Source: a candidate division WOR-3 bacterium (GTDB lineage: Bacteria > Hydrothermota > Tepidihabitantia > Tepidihabitantales > JBDRVQ01). Taken from it: 38,901 nucleotides of DNA. Below the pieces are notes generated by a model. That model ran no database searches. It had not been told where the DNA came from and was given only the letters and a program-made list of their open reading frames with translations. The stretch covers positions 1-38,901 of the forward strand of contig JBDRVQ010000017.1 of NCBI GenBank assembly GCA_039801905.1, written 5' to 3'. The position numbers and the translations under genes were made by a program. Below, piece by piece: positions 8,506 to 17,460 of the stretch; position 1 is the first letter of the stretch; the number at the start of each line of letters is the position of its first letter.

Positions 8506-9095
8506 ATCCCGAGTTTAGTCGGAAGATTGTCCACCTTTTAGCCCTTCTCATCCCGATTCTCTATTATTTCTTGCCGCGAAGGTTATCAATTATCTTACTT
8601 CTTTTAGCAACCGCTATCTTCTTAACAGTTGATTTCCTCCGTCTCCATCTTAACTCTTTTAAGGCAATCTTTATCATCATCTTCGGTTCCCTTTTGCGCC
8701 GCCGTGAATTTCATTCCCTTACCGGAGGGAGTTATCTTATGATTGCCGCCTCTCTGGCGATTCTCATCTTTGAGGACCGGGGGATATTTATGGCGGCGAT
8801 CAGTTTTTTGGCGATTGGCGATACGGTGGCGGCACTCTTCGGTCTCACCCACGGCCGGGTGCGCATTTTTGGTCGGAAGACCTTGGAAGGAGCAATCGCC
8901 TGCTTTCTCTCTTGCCTTTTGGTGGTCTATGTTCTTACGAAACTTCCCGACCTTTCTTTCCTCTTTTTAGTTGGCTTTTGGGGGGCAGTGACCGCTACCC
9001 TGGTAGAAACTCTGCCGATTGAGGTGAATGATAATGTGGTCATCCCCATCGTTTCCGGGATGGTGATGCAACTCGCTAAAATTTTTATTCGGTAG
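8502..9095 (+). CDS. Dolichol kinase/phosphatidate cytidylyltransferase-like membrane protein
   Basis: A polytopic membrane protein of about 197 residues. The first in-frame conventional start is a TTG at 8571, but the frame is open upstream to 8457 and encodes NPEFSRKIVHLLALLIP, which is the conserved RKxxH block at the start of the SEC59/dolichol kinase/CdsA-like family. AIGDTVAALFGLTHGR and KTLEGAIACF are the following family motifs. The real start therefore lies near 8499-8504, where only ATT (8499) or CTG (8502) is available, 6 or 9 nt after GGAGG at 8488-8492. CTG is used here and overlaps the preceding stop. Likely role: a CTP-dependent lipid or prenol kinase. Substrate unknown. Confidence 0.72.
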   Translation: MNPEFSRKIVHLLALLIPILYYFLPRRLSIILLLLATAIFLTVDFLRLHLNSFKAIFIIIFGSLLRRREFHSLTGGSYLMIAASLAILIFEDRGIFMAAISFLAIGDTVAALFGLTHGRVRIFGRKTLEGAIACFLSCLLVVYVLTKLPDLSFLFLVGFWGAVTATLVETLPIEVNDNVVIPIVSGMVMQLAKIFIR

Positions 9096-9150
9096 GAGTT
9101 AAGATGGCAAATAGAGGATTGGCGAAGATTTATTATTATAGGGAGGACCT

Positions 9151-11160
9151 ATGAGAAAACTATTCCTATTCTTTTTCTTTATTTTTCTCCTTCTGCACGG
9201 TGAGGAAAAGATAGAAGAAGTGAGGCGGTTATACTTAACGAAGGAATACGATAATGCCCTTGATATCTTGGCACGAGAGTACGAGACGGCAACCGAAGCG
9301 GAAAGACCCTACATCCAACTGGAAATGGGCGATATCTACCTTGATAAGAAGCGGGATTTTGATAAGGCGGAAGAGATTTACAATGGCATCCTCCGTAGCT
9401 ATCCCAATCTCCCGGAGACACCGGATATCCTTTATCGCTTAGCACTTCTTGCGGAGAGGAAAGAAGACTTTGTGACGGCGGCTTCCCTTTACGAAAAGAT
9501 TGCTACCCAATACCTCCGTTATGAGAAACGTTACCGCTTTCCCTTCAAGATTGAGAGGAAGGAACGAAAGCCGAAATATATGGATGACGCCTTGGAGGCG
9601 ATCGAGCGGACCTTTAAGAAAAACTACCAAGAGAGGGTGGCTTATGTTGATGGTTATCCGATTACCCAGGTGGAGTTAGACGAGAGGGTGCTCCATTCAC
9701 CAACCGGGGGGGCAAGTTTTGAAGAGAAGAAGAAGGAATTGGAGCGACTGATTGAAGACCGCCTCCTTTACCAACATGCCTTACGCTCCGGTTATGCGCA
9801 GAAAGAAGATTTCCGGAAAACGATTGATGATGTCCGGCGGCGTTTTCTCTTTTCGGAATGGTATAACCAGGAAGTAGTGAATCAGGCTTCGGTTTCCGAA
9901 AAGGAGAAGCGGGCTTACTACCAAGCCCATCAGAGTGATTACATCACCGAGGAACAGGTGAAAGGGAGGGAGATCTTAGTTAGAGACCTCTCGGAGGCGA
10001 TGGCTCTGCGGGCAAAGATAATAAGTGAGAGTTTGTCCTTTGATTCCGCGGCGAAGGCTTTCTCTTTAGCCCCGAGTAAGGATAAAGGGGGCGATTTGGG
10101 CTGGGTAAAGAGAAAGAGCTACCCGAAAAATGTTGAGAAGGTCTTATTTAAGTTGAAGCCCAAAGAGATTTCCCAACCGGTAAAGACTCAAGATGGATAC
10201 CTCTTACTTAAAGTGGAGGAGAGGAAGGAATATCAGAAGAAGAGATATAAGGAAGTGGCAGGGGAGATTGAGGCGCGATTACGCCAGGAGAAGATCCAAA
10301 AAGGGTTAGAGGAGAGATTAAGAGCGTTGAAGGAAAAGGGAAAGTTGGTAATTGATACGAATGGAGTGAAAGAGGGGAAGGAGACATTGGGTTATGTTTT
10401 TAACATTCCCTTAACCAAAACCGCTTTTGAAGAAAGGGTGGCACAGATCCCTGCTTTCTTTCGGGGTGATTTGGAAACGCCGGAGGGGAAACTTCGCTTT
10501 TTGGGAAGTTTCGCGGAGGAGTATATGGTGCTTTACGATTGCGAGAATAAAAAATACTGGTTAAAAAACTCCGTCTACGGACAACTTTTGGAGGAGGAGA
10601 AGAGGATTTTAATCAATCAACTGCGGAAAGGGGAAGTTTCGGATAAAGCGGTGGTGAGTGAAGAGGAGGCAAAGAAGGAATACCAATCTTCCTTAAAAGA
10701 CTTTTACGTTCCCGATCAGGTAAAAGCGCGAGAGATTGTCTGTCGCTCAAAGGAGCAAGCGCTGGCGGCAAAAAAGATGTTGGAAGAGAAGAAGGTGAGT
10801 TTTGATTCGGTAGTGAGAGAGTATTCGGTTGCCCCCTCCAAATGGATCGGTGGGGATTTGGGTTATTTTTCAAAGGATGACACCCTAAAACCAAAACCGG
10901 TTCGGGACTTCGCTTTTAAGGCGAAACCGGGAAAGATAAGTGATGTGATGAAGATTAACGACACGACATTTGTCATAATTAAAGTGGAGGAGCAGAAAAA
11001 GGCTTATACCCGTCCCTTTTCGGAGGTGAGGGCAAAGATTGAAAGAAAGTTGAAGCAGGAGAAGGAGGATCGGCTCTACCAGGAGTTAATCGCCGAGTTA
11101 AAGAGGGAAGCAAAGATTGAAATTCTTTTAAGTCCAGAAGAGAAGAAGGAGGAGGAGTAG
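9151..11160 (+). CDS. SurA/PpiC-type periplasmic peptidyl-prolyl isomerase with two rotamase domains
   Basis: A 669-residue exported foldase. A signal peptide (FLFFFFIFLLLHG) is followed by TPR-like helices (about 25-145: EYDNALDILAREYE, FDKAEEIYNGILRSYP, DFVTAASLYEKIA). A SurA_N-like helical region containing the YVDGYPITQVELDERV signature (about 163-178) follows. The first parvulin domain is about 270-370 (EEQVKGREILV, SLAPSKDKGGDLGWV) and the second about 540-640 (DQVKAREIVC, SVAPSKWIGGDLGYF). It would help outer-membrane proteins fold on the way to BamA. AGGGAGG at 9140-9146 gives a strong start. It leads an operon running through gatCAB to the TonB-dependent receptor. The internal domain duplication is described under findings. 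Confidence 0.88.
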   Translation: MRKLFLFFFFIFLLLHGEEKIEEVRRLYLTKEYDNALDILAREYETATEAERPYIQLEMGDIYLDKKRDFDKAEEIYNGILRSYPNLPETPDILYRLALLAERKEDFVTAASLYEKIATQYLRYEKRYRFPFKIERKERKPKYMDDALEAIERTFKKNYQERVAYVDGYPITQVELDERVLHSPTGGASFEEKKKELERLIEDRLLYQHALRSGYAQKEDFRKTIDDVRRRFLFSEWYNQEVVNQASVSEKEKRAYYQAHQSDYITEEQVKGREILVRDLSEAMALRAKIISESLSFDSAAKAFSLAPSKDKGGDLGWVKRKSYPKNVEKVLFKLKPKEISQPVKTQDGYLLLKVEERKEYQKKRYKEVAGEIEARLRQEKIQKGLEERLRALKEKGKLVIDTNGVKEGKETLGYVFNIPLTKTAFEERVAQIPAFFRGDLETPEGKLRFLGSFAEEYMVLYDCENKKYWLKNSVYGQLLEEEKRILINQLRKGEVSDKAVVSEEEAKKEYQSSLKDFYVPDQVKAREIVCRSKEQALAAKKMLEEKKVSFDSVVREYSVAPSKWIGGDLGYFSKDDTLKPKPVRDFAFKAKPGKISDVMKINDTTFVIIKVEEQKKAYTRPFSEVRAKIERKLKQEKEDRLYQELIAELKREAKIEILLSPEEKKEEE

Positions 11161-11176
11161 GATAAGGCGCACTCTT

Positions 11177-11857
11177 TTGAGGGCGAAAAGGAAAAAGGTG
11201 ATTAATCTTAAAGACTTAGAGAAGGATGAGGAGGTATTAACTTTCTTAAAAGAGGCGGACCGACAGTTACTGGCGATCGGCTATACCGAACACGGTATTA
11301 GACATTCGAAATTGGTGGCGGCTCGCGCCCGCGCCATTCTTTTGCGCCTCAAATTTCCCAAAAGGGAAGCGGAATTGGCAGCCATTGCTGGTTTTTTGCA
11401 CGATATCGGGAATCTGGTGAATCGGGAAAGACACGAAGAGAGTGGGGCGCTGATCGCTTTAAGTATCTTAAAGAGGTTGGGAATGCCTCTGGCGGAGGTG
11501 AGTAAAGTGGTCTCGGCATTAGGGAATCATCATGAAGAGACGAGCAATATCACTTCTCCCATCACTGCCGCCTTAATTTTGGCTGATAAATCGGATGTCC
11601 ATTCTTCCCGGGTGCGAAATCCCGACTACATTAAATTTGATATCCACGATCGGGTGAATTACGCGGTGAAAAAAAGTGAACTGACCGTTGACTCCAAAAA
11701 GAGAAAGATAATTCTCAATTTGGCGATTGACACGAAAATTGCCCCGATTATGGAATACTTTGAAATCTTTCTCTCCCGGATGCTCATCTCTCGGCGGGCG
11801 GCTGACTTTTTAGGTTGTCAATTTGAATTATTCATCAATGGGGTGAAGGTGGTGTGA
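11177..11857 (+). CDS. HD-domain phosphohydrolase
   Basis: A 226-residue soluble protein with a full metal-binding HD set: H43 (GIRHSK), H75-D76 (FLHDIGN), H86 (RHEESG), H118-H119 (NHHEE) and D137 (ADKSD). Such proteins hydrolyse nucleotides or phosphodiesters; the substrate is not predictable here. The conserved C-terminal part (ILNLAIDTKIAPIMEYFEIFLSRM) resembles an uncharacterised HD subfamily in which a phosphate-ester role is only presumed. The start is uncertain: TTG 11177 gives the full N-terminus, GTG 11198 would shorten it by seven residues. Its end overlaps the next gene by 4 nt (GTGA), which implies translational coupling. Confidence 0.8.
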   Translation: MRAKRKKVINLKDLEKDEEVLTFLKEADRQLLAIGYTEHGIRHSKLVAARARAILLRLKFPKREAELAAIAGFLHDIGNLVNRERHEESGALIALSILKRLGMPLAEVSKVVSALGNHHEETSNITSPITAALILADKSDVHSSRVRNPDYIKFDIHDRVNYAVKKSELTVDSKKRKIILNLAIDTKIAPIMEYFEIFLSRMLISRRAADFLGCQFELFINGVKVV

Positions 11858-12093
11858 ACGGTGATCTTTTTGGTCTGAAGGAACTTTCCAATTATTTGGG
11901 GAGGAAGCGAAAAATTTTCTTTCTCAATTTTCTGGCGGGGATTGCCCGGGGATTAGGTTTTGCCATCGGGATGACCATCATCTTCGCCTTCCTTCTCTTA
12001 ATCTTGCGAAAATTTGTCTCTGTCCCCTTCCTCGGTAGATATATCGCCCAATTATTAGAAATCATTGAGACCCAGAGGGCGCTTCCCAGATGA
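11854..12093 (+). CDS. Small DUF5665-like membrane protein
   Basis: A 79-residue protein with an amphipathic N-terminus (LFGLKELSNYLGRKRKIFFLNFLAGIARGLGFAIG) and one clear membrane helix (MTIIFAFLLLILRKF). The RGLGFAIGMT pattern after a basic stretch is typical of the small DUF5665 family. Function unknown. The GTG start overlaps the HD gene stop by 4 nt, and the stop is 1 nt before gatC, so it belongs to the same operon. Confidence 0.7.
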   Translation: MNGDLFGLKELSNYLGRKRKIFFLNFLAGIARGLGFAIGMTIIFAFLLLILRKFVSVPFLGRYIAQLLEIIETQRALPR

Positions 12094-12094
12094 G

Positions 12095-12379
12095 ATGCGA
12101 GAATTTGATATTGATAAGTTACTAAAATTAGCCCGACTCTATCTTTCCCCGGAGGCAAAAGAGAAACTTAAGCCTTCCCTTCTCAAAATTGTGGAATACT
12201 TCCAGACGATAAGAGGGTTTCGGGAAAAATCCCCCCCCACTTCATTTTCCGAATTTCCTTGCCCCCGGCGGCAAGAGGAAGAGCGGGTCCACGAAGGATT
12301 AAAACTCACTCCCGATTACCTCCAAGGTCTACCGAACTATGAGAATGGTTATTTTCGGGTGCCCAAGATGCGAGAATGA
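12095..12379 (+). CDS. gatC: Asp/Glu-tRNA amidotransferase subunit C
   Basis: GatC is the small subunit that ties GatA to GatB in the amidotransferase that converts misacylated Glu-tRNA(Gln) or Asp-tRNA(Asn). The 94-residue length is right, and the N-terminus DIDKLLKLARLYLSPEAKEK followed by ILKIVEYF-like text matches the family. The C-terminal GLPNYENGYFRVPKM is the typical DxxxxxxGxFxVPKVxE tail. ATG 12095 starts 1 nt after the preceding stop; the frame is open back to TTG 12065, but that codon lies in the previous gene. There is no clear Shine-Dalgarno. gatA overlaps by 4 nt. Confidence 0.92.
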   Translation: MREFDIDKLLKLARLYLSPEAKEKLKPSLLKIVEYFQTIRGFREKSPPTSFSEFPCPRRQEEERVHEGLKLTPDYLQGLPNYENGYFRVPKMRE

Positions 12380-13830
12380 GAACGCTTTCCGAACTTACGA
12401 TAAGAGAATTACAAGAAGAGGTGAGAAAGGGGAATTTGGCCTACCAAGAGATTTTGGAATTTACCATTGCGAGGATTGAGGCGGAGAGAGAGGTAAATGG
12501 CTACATCTCTCTATTTTTAGAAGAGGCGAGAGCAGAGGCGAAGTTGGCGGACGAAAAGAGAAAAGAGATTATCCATCCCTTATTTGGTCTGCCAATTGCC
12601 ATTAAAGATAATATCGCGGTGAAAGGTAAACCTTTAACCTGCGGCTCAAAAATCCTCTCCCCTTTCCTTTCCCCTTATGATGCGACAGTGGTTGAGAGAT
12701 TAAAAGCGACAGGTTGTATCATCTTAGGGAAGACTAATTTAGACGAGTTCGCTATGGGTTCTTCCAATGAGACTTCCTATTTTGGTCCGGTACGCAACCC
12801 ATTGGCTAAAGAGCGGGTGGCAGGTGGTTCTTCGGGTGGGAGCGCGGCGGTGGTGAAATATGGAGGAGCGGTAGCCAGTCTCGGTTCCGACACCGGCGGT
12901 TCGGTTCGTCAACCCGCTGCCTTCTGTGGTCTTTATGGATTAAAACCGACCTACGGGCGGGTCTCAAGGTTTGGTCTTGTCGCCTATGCCTCTTCTCTGG
13001 ATACAATCGGACCAATTGGAAAAAGTACGGAGGATTGCGCTTTATTACTCCAAACCATCGCTGGCTACGACCCAAAGGATGCCACATCCGTCAATCTGCC
13101 AGTGGAGCAATATCTTCCCTTGACCGGTAATCTTAAAGAGATAAGGATTGGTATCGCGGAAGAGTTTCTTCCCGATGACTTAGACCCGAGGATGAAGGCG
13201 GTAATAGAAGAGGCGATAAGGGAATTGGGAAAAGAAGCCAAGGATGTGAAGAGAGTTAAACTACCCCATCTCCCTTATGGAGTAGCCGCTTACTATCTAA
13301 TCGCCACAGCGGAGGCATCATCAAATTTGGCGCGCTACGATGGCATTCGCTACGGATTTCGAATTCCCGCCGAGGAAATTTCCCTCTTATACGAAAGAAC
13401 CCGGGGGGAAGGTTTTGGGGAAGAGGTGAAGAGGAGGATAATGCTCGGGACATTTGCTCTCTCTAAGGGTTATTATGAGGAGTATTATGGGGTAGGGGTA
13501 AAAGTGAGGGGATTGATAAGAGAAGACTTCTCTTCGGCTTTTGATGAGGTTGATGTGATTTTAGGTCCCACTTATCCCAAACCCGCTTTCCAGTTGGGAG
13601 AGATTCAAGAACCCTTAGAGATGTATCTTTCCGATATCTTCACCACACCGGTAAATCTGGCGGGGCTTCCGGCAATCTCTGTCCCTGCCCCCAGAAAGAT
13701 TGATAATCTTCCGGTTGGTTTACAAATTATCGGCAGACCCTTTGCGGAAAGGATAGTTTTAGAGGTTGCCTACGCCTCGGAGAGATTGCTTGACGACGAA
13801 AAAGGGAGAGGGGGGAGATATGGAATATGA
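12376..13830 (+). CDS. gatA: Asp/Glu-tRNA amidotransferase subunit A
   Basis: GatA hydrolyses glutamine and supplies ammonia for transamidation. It is an amidase-signature enzyme of 484 residues, normal in length. The catalytic Lys is in PIAIKDNIAVKG, and the serines are in the GGSSGGSAA block and in DTGGSVRQPAAFCG, the Ser-cisSer-Lys triad of the family. The interface segment GKTNLDEFAMGSSNETS is intact. It overlaps gatC by 4 nt (ATGA) and gatB by 11 nt, so all three subunits are translated from one message in C-A-B order. Confidence 0.96.
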   Translation: MRTLSELTIRELQEEVRKGNLAYQEILEFTIARIEAEREVNGYISLFLEEARAEAKLADEKRKEIIHPLFGLPIAIKDNIAVKGKPLTCGSKILSPFLSPYDATVVERLKATGCIILGKTNLDEFAMGSSNETSYFGPVRNPLAKERVAGGSSGGSAAVVKYGGAVASLGSDTGGSVRQPAAFCGLYGLKPTYGRVSRFGLVAYASSLDTIGPIGKSTEDCALLLQTIAGYDPKDATSVNLPVEQYLPLTGNLKEIRIGIAEEFLPDDLDPRMKAVIEEAIRELGKEAKDVKRVKLPHLPYGVAAYYLIATAEASSNLARYDGIRYGFRIPAEEISLLYERTRGEGFGEEVKRRIMLGTFALSKGYYEEYYGVGVKVRGLIREDFSSAFDEVDVILGPTYPKPAFQLGEIQEPLEMYLSDIFTTPVNLAGLPAISVPAPRKIDNLPVGLQIIGRPFAERIVLEVAYASERLLDDEKGRGGRYGI

Positions 13831-15238
13831 GGTGGTAATCGGTCTTGAGGTTCATATCCAATTGCAAACCAAAACTAAACTTTTCTGTTCCTGCCCCGCA
13901 GAATTTGGGGAAAAACCTAACACCAATATCTGTCCCGTCTGTCTCGGTTTTCCCGGGGTCTTACCGGTCCTAAATGATAATGCGGTGAAATTGGCGCTCA
14001 AGGCTGCCTTGGCTCTCAATTGCCAAATCCAAAATGTTTCAACCTTTGCCCGCAAGCATTATTTCTATCCCGATTTGCCCAAAGGTTATCAGATAACCCA
14101 ATACGAAAGGCCTCTGGCGGTCAATGGTTTTTTGGAGATAAAGAATAAGAAGATAAGAATCCGAAGGCTCCATCTGGAGGAAGATGCCGGAAAATTAATT
14201 CATACCCCAAATTTCACCCTCATTGACTTCAATCGGTGTGGTATACCTTTGATTGAAGTTGTTACCGAGCCCGACCTTTCTAATGCCGAGGAGACTGTTG
14301 AATTCCTTTCCGAATTGCGGAGCATTTTGAGATACCTCAATGTTTCTTCGGGGGATATGGAAAAGGGGCATTTAAGATGCGAGCCGAATATCTCCTTAAA
14401 GGTTAATGGTGTCTGGGGGAAGAGGAGGGAGATAAAGAATTTGAATTCCTTAAAGAGTGTGCGGGATGCCTTAAATTATGAGTTTATCACTCAGAAGAAA
14501 ATTTTAGAGGCCGGCAGGAAGATTGAGCAAGAGACCTTGCTCTGGGACGAAATGGAAAAGGTGACGAAACCGATGCGGAGCAAGGAAGAAGCCGAAGATT
14601 ACCGTTACTTTCCCGAACCCGACTTACCTCCCTTGGTGATTAAAGAGGAGGAGGTGTGGGAGATGAAAAAGGGGCTTCCCGAATTGCCAGCCGAAAAAAG
14701 AAAGAGGTTTGTCGCCAATTATCATCTCTCGGAGAAGGAGGCGGAGATTTTGGTTCGGGAGAGGGAGATGGCAGATTATTTTGAAGAGGTGATTGTTGCC
14801 GGAAAGGATTCTTCGCCACCGTTCTTCCGTTTAGCCGCTTCCTGGTTGATTAACGAAGTGGCGCGGGTTATTAACGAGAGAAATATCACCGTCAATCAAT
14901 TTGAGATTTCCCCCCAAGACCTCGCCCAACTTCTTATCCTTCTCCGGGAGGGGAGGATAACGCAAAGGGTGGCAAAGGATGTCTTTTTCCGGATGGTGAG
15001 GGAGAGGAAGAAGGCTCAGGAGATTATTAAAGAGGAAGGTTTGGAAAAGGCAGAAGACCTTTCCCAATTGGAATTGGTGGTAAAGGAGGTTCTAAGAGAA
15101 AACCCGGATGTGGTGGCCAGTTATAAAAGAGGGAAGGAGACAGTTCTGATGTTCCTTTTGGGTCAAGTGATGAAAAAGACCAGAGGGCGCTTTCCGCCGG
15201 AAAAAATTAGGGAAAAGATTTTAGAAAATATAAGATGA
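13820..15238 (+). CDS. gatB: Asp/Glu-tRNA amidotransferase subunit B
   Basis: GatB binds the misacylated tRNA, activates the carboxylate with ATP and accepts the ammonia from GatA. The 472-residue product starts YEVVIGLEVHIQLQTKTKLFC, the classic GatB N-terminus, with the zinc-type cysteines in CSCPAEFG and NTNICPVCLGFPG. The kinase core includes HLEEDAGKLIH and GIPLIEVVTEPD, and the C-terminal YqeY-like tail domain is present (about 320-472). ATG 13820 has GGGGGAG upstream. The stop overlaps the TonB-dependent receptor start by 4 nt, so a receptor is translationally coupled to this enzyme. Confidence 0.96.
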   Translation: MEYEVVIGLEVHIQLQTKTKLFCSCPAEFGEKPNTNICPVCLGFPGVLPVLNDNAVKLALKAALALNCQIQNVSTFARKHYFYPDLPKGYQITQYERPLAVNGFLEIKNKKIRIRRLHLEEDAGKLIHTPNFTLIDFNRCGIPLIEVVTEPDLSNAEETVEFLSELRSILRYLNVSSGDMEKGHLRCEPNISLKVNGVWGKRREIKNLNSLKSVRDALNYEFITQKKILEAGRKIEQETLLWDEMEKVTKPMRSKEEAEDYRYFPEPDLPPLVIKEEEVWEMKKGLPELPAEKRKRFVANYHLSEKEAEILVREREMADYFEEVIVAGKDSSPPFFRLAASWLINEVARVINERNITVNQFEISPQDLAQLLILLREGRITQRVAKDVFFRMVRERKKAQEIIKEEGLEKAEDLSQLELVVKEVLRENPDVVASYKRGKETVLMFLLGQVMKKTRGRFPPEKIREKILENIR

Positions 15239-17460
15239 GAGAGAGGACCGATTTCTCGCTTCTTCTCTTTCTTCTTCCCCTTTTTTCTTTTGGGGCAATA
15301 ATTAAAGGTTTCGTTTGGGAAAAGGGGACAAGAGAGCCTTTGATTGGTTGTAATGTCTATTTGGAAGGAACGGGTTTGGGAAGTGCTACCAATAAAGAAG
15401 GTTATTACATCATCTCCGGGATTAAAGAAGGGGGATACAAAATCGTTTTCAGTTATGTTGGTTATCAGGAGATAAAAAAAGAGATTTACTTAAAGAGGGA
15501 TACCATTCTCACCCTCAATGTGGAGATGGAAAAGGAGATTATCAGTTTACCGCCGGTGAAGGTCTCAGCGAGGAAGAGTGAATTTCAAGAAGAGGTGAAA
15601 GGGAGCGTGATTAAGATCTCCCCACCCCAATGGCAATCCTTTCCCCATTTTTTAGAAACCGATCTCATCCGTTCTCTCCAATCCTTGCCCGGAGTGATTA
15701 TGGCTAATGACTTCTCGGCAGCGCTCTATGTGCGGGGTGGGGCAGCCGATCAGAATTTAATCCTCTTAGATGGAGTGAATATCTATAACCCTTTCCATCT
15801 CGGTGGTCTCTTTTCGGTATTTGACTTATCCGCCTTAAAAGGGGCGGAATTTTTTACCGGTGGCTTTCCGGTGGAATACGGAGGGAGGCTCTCCTCAGTT
15901 TTGGATGTTGATGTGCGGGAAGGAAATAAGGAACGTTTAGGAGGAAATTTAGGGGTTTCGCTCCTTTCAGCGAAAGTTTTAACCGAAGGACCACTTATCG
16001 GGAAAAAGGGGAAGAGTTCTTTCCTTTTTTCTCTCCGCCGTACCTACTTTGATAAAATCCTGCCAATTTTTAATATCAATTTCCCCTACCATTTTTATGA
16101 TGGTCATCTGAAGACCAATTTTGAGATTTCTCCGCAGAGCAAAATTTTCTTCTCCGGGTTCTTTAATTCCGATGTGTTTGATTTTGGTTTTCGGAAGACC
16201 CGGATCTATTTTGATTGGGGGAATAAGACGGGAAGTGTCCTTTTCCGGCATCTCTTCACCCCCCAACTCTTTACTAAGACCTATCTCACCCTCAGTCGCT
16301 ACTTCTATGATATTGACTTAGCAGAAGGTTTAGTCTGGGCAAAAGATTGGATTAACGAAATCTCTCTGAAAAGTGAAGGGGTTTACTATTTAGGAGGGAA
16401 TCGGGATTTGAAGTTCGGCTTGGAGGGAAAGATAAATCAATTCACATATGATGCCAATATCCAGGGTTTCCGTTTTGACATCAAGGGGATGCCCAGTTAT
16501 TTCAGTCTTTATCTGGCTAATAAATGGAAGGCGGATAAGTTGCTTTTGGAATCGGGTTTGCGATTTGACAATTCCTTTGTCTCTTATAAGGGGAGGCGGG
16601 TCTATTCCGAATTAAATCCCCGGATTGGGATTAAGTACTTTATTCGGGATGATTGGGCGGGAAAGGTCTTATGGGGGAGATATGCCCAGTTTGTGAGCGC
16701 CCTCCTTCCGGAATTTCAGCCGGTCCCTTTTCTTTATGTCTGGGTGCCAACCTTTGGTCCCTATCAACCGCAGATCGCCACCCACCTCATTTTGGGGTTG
16801 GAGAAGTGGTTTTCGGACGAGGTCTTCTTGGCGATTGAAGGTTATTATAAAAATTACCCAAGGCTTTATGAGATGAACGCCAGGTTAGACCCCCTCTTGA
16901 TTGAGGAGACAATCTTAGAAGAGGGAAAGGGGAGAAGTTTAGGTTTTGATCTCCTTCTGCGAAAAGACTGGGGAAGGTTAGCGGGTTGGGCAGCTTATTC
17001 CTACGGTTGGGTGAAGGTTAAATTCGGCGGCAAGGAATATTTTCCTTTTTACGACCGGCGACATAATTTCAATCTGATTGCTACTTATTCTCTTTTCCCT
17101 TCGGTCAAATTTTCCGGGCGGCTCGCCTTTTATTCCGGCAATCCTTACACCCAACCGGTCGGTCGTTATCGCTATTGGTATTGGCGTTATCGTTATGAGA
17201 AGTGGGATTTTTTCTGGTCCGAAATTCCCGGAGAGAAGAATAAGGCGAGATATCCCTCTTACTTTCGGACGGATTTTGGGCTGGAGAAGGAGTTTTTCAT
17301 CAAGGAGACGAAACTTACCGTCCGCTTTGAGGTGATAAATCTTTTCAATTATAAAAACCTCCTCTTTTACTACTACGATTACGAAAAGGACCCACCGGTG
17401 AGAAAAGGTTTCTATATGTTACCAATCTTTCCCTCTTTGAGTGTGGAATGGCAATTTTGA
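15235..17460 (+). CDS. TonB-dependent outer-membrane receptor with carboxypeptidase-regulatory-like N-terminal domain
   Basis: A 741-residue receptor. After a signal peptide (LLLFLLPLFSFG) comes a CarboxypepD_reg-like domain (about 22-100: IIKGFVWEKGTREPLIGCNV, SYVGYQEIKKEI), then the plug (LIRSLQSLPGV, ALYVRGGAADQNLILLDGV, PVEYGGRLSSVLDV). A 22-strand-type barrel rich in aromatic residues follows, ending in FPSLSVEWQF with terminal Phe. The N-terminal extension and plug are the Bacteroidetes/FCB style of receptor, normally driven by TonB-ExbBD to import large or scarce ligands. The ligand is unknown. The next gene, a lipoprotein overlapping by 13 nt, is probably its surface partner. Confidence 0.9.
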   Translation: MRERTDFSLLLFLLPLFSFGAIIKGFVWEKGTREPLIGCNVYLEGTGLGSATNKEGYYIISGIKEGGYKIVFSYVGYQEIKKEIYLKRDTILTLNVEMEKEIISLPPVKVSARKSEFQEEVKGSVIKISPPQWQSFPHFLETDLIRSLQSLPGVIMANDFSAALYVRGGAADQNLILLDGVNIYNPFHLGGLFSVFDLSALKGAEFFTGGFPVEYGGRLSSVLDVDVREGNKERLGGNLGVSLLSAKVLTEGPLIGKKGKSSFLFSLRRTYFDKILPIFNINFPYHFYDGHLKTNFEISPQSKIFFSGFFNSDVFDFGFRKTRIYFDWGNKTGSVLFRHLFTPQLFTKTYLTLSRYFYDIDLAEGLVWAKDWINEISLKSEGVYYLGGNRDLKFGLEGKINQFTYDANIQGFRFDIKGMPSYFSLYLANKWKADKLLLESGLRFDNSFVSYKGRRVYSELNPRIGIKYFIRDDWAGKVLWGRYAQFVSALLPEFQPVPFLYVWVPTFGPYQPQIATHLILGLEKWFSDEVFLAIEGYYKNYPRLYEMNARLDPLLIEETILEEGKGRSLGFDLLLRKDWGRLAGWAAYSYGWVKVKFGGKEYFPFYDRRHNFNLIATYSLFPSVKFSGRLAFYSGNPYTQPVGRYRYWYWRYRYEKWDFFWSEIPGEKNKARYPSYFRTDFGLEKEFFIKETKLTVRFEVINLFNYKNLLFYYYDYEKDPPVRKGFYMLPIFPSLSVEWQF

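Noticed and set aside
9119-9140. Promoter for the SurA-type gene (TTGGCG and TATTAT)
   Set aside because: The boxes are 6-10 nt apart, not 16-17; co-transcription from the upstream genes is more likely.
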